A stretch of 31,673 nt of DNA, from the NCBI GenBank assembly GCA_003550305.1, contig QKYT01000885.1, positions 1 through 31,673 of the forward strand. The letters run 5' to 3'. Source of the DNA: Glomus cerebriforme. Its lineage: Eukaryota; Glomeromycota; Glomeromycetes; Glomerales; Glomeraceae. The notes beneath the pieces are model-generated. The model was given only the letters and a program-made list of their open reading frames with translations, was not told the origin of the DNA and did not search any database. A program made the position numbers and the translations under genes. Positions 30,286 to 31,673 of this stretch are shown here, one piece after another; position 1 is the first letter of the stretch; every line of letters starts with the position of its first letter.

Positions 30286-30294
30286 GAATCTAAT
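30286..30294. repeat. Right 9-bp target duplication of the MULE
   Basis: GAATCTAAT, identical to 26881-26889. Confidence 0.95.
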
Positions 30295-31176
30295 TGGTTG
30301 ACGATCATATTGATTGATTCACTGATAATCTCATTAAATGTGATATCCAAAATTTCTTGAGGAATCAAAAATAAGTATGCTGAAGCGTTTTCATTAGACA
30401 TTAGCGTATCTGGAGGGCGTTAGCATGCTCAGAGATGTCTACCAGCATGTCCGTGAGAACATGTGGCTAAACGACTTCAGAGGGGCAACCATCTCGGGTT
30501 CCTGTTTCAATTGCTTCTTTTTCTTGTTAATGGCTTTCTTACTGAGAGGTCAAATTTGATGGTTGATCAGAGGCGACTGAGGGTGACTGGTCGCTATCAT
30601 TATTAAAATTAGAAGATACGTTGATCGGATCGAGCTTAATAATGTCTTGCATCGGAGTGGGCTTGTGATCTTTTATTGGTGTTAGTATTGTGTTATTGTG
30701 GGTTTGGACACGTGAGTGTGACGAACATGTTGTGATGTTGTTGTTGTTTACACTAGGGACATGTCAGTGACAACGTCATCGTCGTGTTGTTTATGTGAAT
30801 TGGGAGGGTCCTTTCCTTTCTTGAAGAGGGTTCCTAAAGAGGAAGGGATGTCATCACATCTGTAAATACATTTAAGGTTAGAAATAGACGTGTTGTTTAT
30901 ATTGATAGTGTCATCCAAAATGGGAGACTTGATATTAGACCAAAGGTCAGGAAAGGAAAAGGAGAGTTTAATATTCTGGATTTCCTCGTCCTAAACTTGT
31001 AAAAGATTTTGAATAAGCCATATGAGCAAAACGTTGGAGGGTTCTGAAGAGCCTATAAATCTTGCAATGGATAAATTTAAATTAGAAACTAAAAGAAGCA
31101 TGTGTTTAGCTAAAAAAATTTTTTCTTATTCCTTAAAGAGTAAAAAATTTTTGAATAAAGCAAAGTGTTTTTCCAT
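30286..31176 (-). pseudogene. LINE ORF1, N-terminal third
   Basis: Starts at the ATG at 31174-31176 (MEKHFALFKNFLLF), then after a TAA KIFLAKHMLLLVSNLNLS, PSNVLLIWLIQNLLQ, and after a TAG DEEIQNIKLSFSFPDLWSN and DDIPSSLGTLFKKGKD. A shift near 30760 gives TILTPIKDHKPTPMQDIIKL and DQSPSVASDQPSN. Another gives SNENASAYLFLIPQEILDIT and ends MIVNQLDS at the MULE. The first part is hydrophobic/helical, the second polar. The start is supported by consistent coding from that ATG, not by an upstream signal. Confidence 0.6.
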
Positions 31177-31673
31177 AGTAGAAGAGAGTGTTTAAAAATA
31201 ATTTAAGTAAAAATTAAGTAAAAAATAATTACAAAAATGTAGCAGAAAGAGTTGTTGAAATTGCTTGTTATATTAATATTGCCAATTCATAATTTTTTTA
31301 ATATTTGATAATTTGATAAACATATCAGTCAGTGGAAATGTCAGGGATCGGCATGGGGAGTCAATTTTAATATGATGATNGACATACAAATTAAACACTT
31401 TTAATAAAATGATTTTAAGCCTAAAAAATAAAACTCTACATATTAATCTATGCTTAAATTTTACACAAAGACTTGTATTTCTTCAAATTTATAGTTTATA
31501 AATTTTTATCAGAATCGGAAAATTATTGAGCAACTTTTACTATAGACAACTTATATGACGAACAAAAAATTGCTAGACTTGACTATATTCCAACATACAA
31601 ATCTGTTGTTTAACCATGGTTCGTAACACTAAGAAAATCGATGCATTGAGATAAGAAGGAATCATTTTTTCCT
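31177..31673. other. Window end: AT-rich, nothing recognised
   Basis: It could include the LINE 5' untranslated region and the displaced 5' part of the minus-strand host gene at 21342-22525, but I found no matching coding pattern or target duplication. Confidence 0.4.

Larger units (their letters stand above)
22543..31176 (-). mobile_element. LINE (endonuclease/RT non-LTR retrotransposon), nested-interrupted
   Basis: A minus-strand non-LTR element whose two coding regions are described separately. ORF1 is at 31176-30286 plus 26889-25612, and ORF2 at about 25420-22552. Its left edge is an A9 tract on the element strand (22543-22551). The element stops inside or just after the RT domain, so the usual C-terminal part of ORF2 is absent. 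It is interrupted by a MULE (26890-30285) and by a 72-bp A-tailed fragment (25788-25859). Without these it spans about 5.2 kb. A target duplication for the LINE itself was not found. Many frameshifts and stops mean it is dead. Confidence 0.85.

Noticed and set aside
30108..30401. 97-codon minus-strand frame
   Set aside because: It is a chimera of the LINE ORF1 N-terminal part and antisense MULE terminal repeat, created by the insertion.
31177..31300. Target duplication of the LINE
   Set aside because: I compared the sequence beside the A9 tract (CATGTAGAATACTGTAGTA) with this region. Only a partial match (AATGTAGCAG) was seen, not enough to call.
1..31673. tRNA, rRNA or other structured RNA genes
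   Set aside because: No GC-rich cloverleaf, box A/B or rRNA core sequence was seen. The GC-richer spots are transposon ends or repeats.

Overview
The window looks like a gene-poor, transposon-rich piece of a very AT-rich fungal nuclear genome. The best fit is an arbuscular mycorrhizal fungus (Glomeromycotina, Rhizophagus-like). This rests on the combination of a degenerate PIF1-type helicase, a Crinkler-type protein with nuclease-like and kinase-like parts, a coiled-coil/zinc-knuckle family, a retropepsin-like protein, a MULE with a SWIM finger and an endonuclease/RT LINE. I recognise these families from memory and no search was run. No gene in the window looks clearly intact. Almost all coding matter is pseudogene, and much of it stays in one reading frame while carrying many stop codons and transition-type losses of catalytic residues.

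Layout. 1-240: a 110-bp tandem repeat. 646-901: a MITE. 1310-4177 (+): a PIF1-like helicase pseudogene split by a 1.1-kb terminal-inverted-repeat insertion (1871-3007). That insertion carries an array of 6-7 units, each resembling a branch point, pyrimidine tract, AG, 29-nt core and GT. 4640-6000: a degenerate inverted-repeat element with a CTCTGA-rich array and a T60 tract. 6145-7345: 219-bp tandem repeats. 7513-7880: a second MITE. 8105-8530: another exon-like tandem array leading into a Crinkler-like pseudogene (8510-10031, +). 10387-12674 (+): a coiled-coil/CxxC pseudogene. 13264-14015 (-): an eroded intron-containing gene. 14481-14665: 66-bp tandem repeats. 14733-16141 (+): an eroded multi-exon gene. 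16734-17463: an assembly gap. 17700-18753 (+): a retropepsin-like pseudogene with a coiled-coil and membrane tail. 18904-19519: a deleted, hAT-like inverted-repeat element. 20149-21099 (+): a coiled-coil tail-anchored pseudogene. 21342-22525 (-): an unknown pseudogene holding a foldback MITE.

22543-31176 (-) is a LINE (ORF1, then endonuclease/reverse transcriptase ORF2). It is interrupted by a complete-looking 3,396-bp MULE (26890-30285) with 142-bp TIRs and a perfect 9-bp target duplication, and by a 72-bp A-tailed retroposed fragment with a 14-bp target duplication. The order of events is readable: host gene, then LINE, then the MULE and the short retroposition inside the LINE, then transition-biased decay of all of them.

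The most unusual signals are (i) three unrelated tandem arrays whose units all look like complete splice modules around 22-33-nt cores, and (ii) a window-wide pattern of decay by transitions (CAA/CAG to TAA/TAG, Gly/Asp codons by G to A) rather than by indels.
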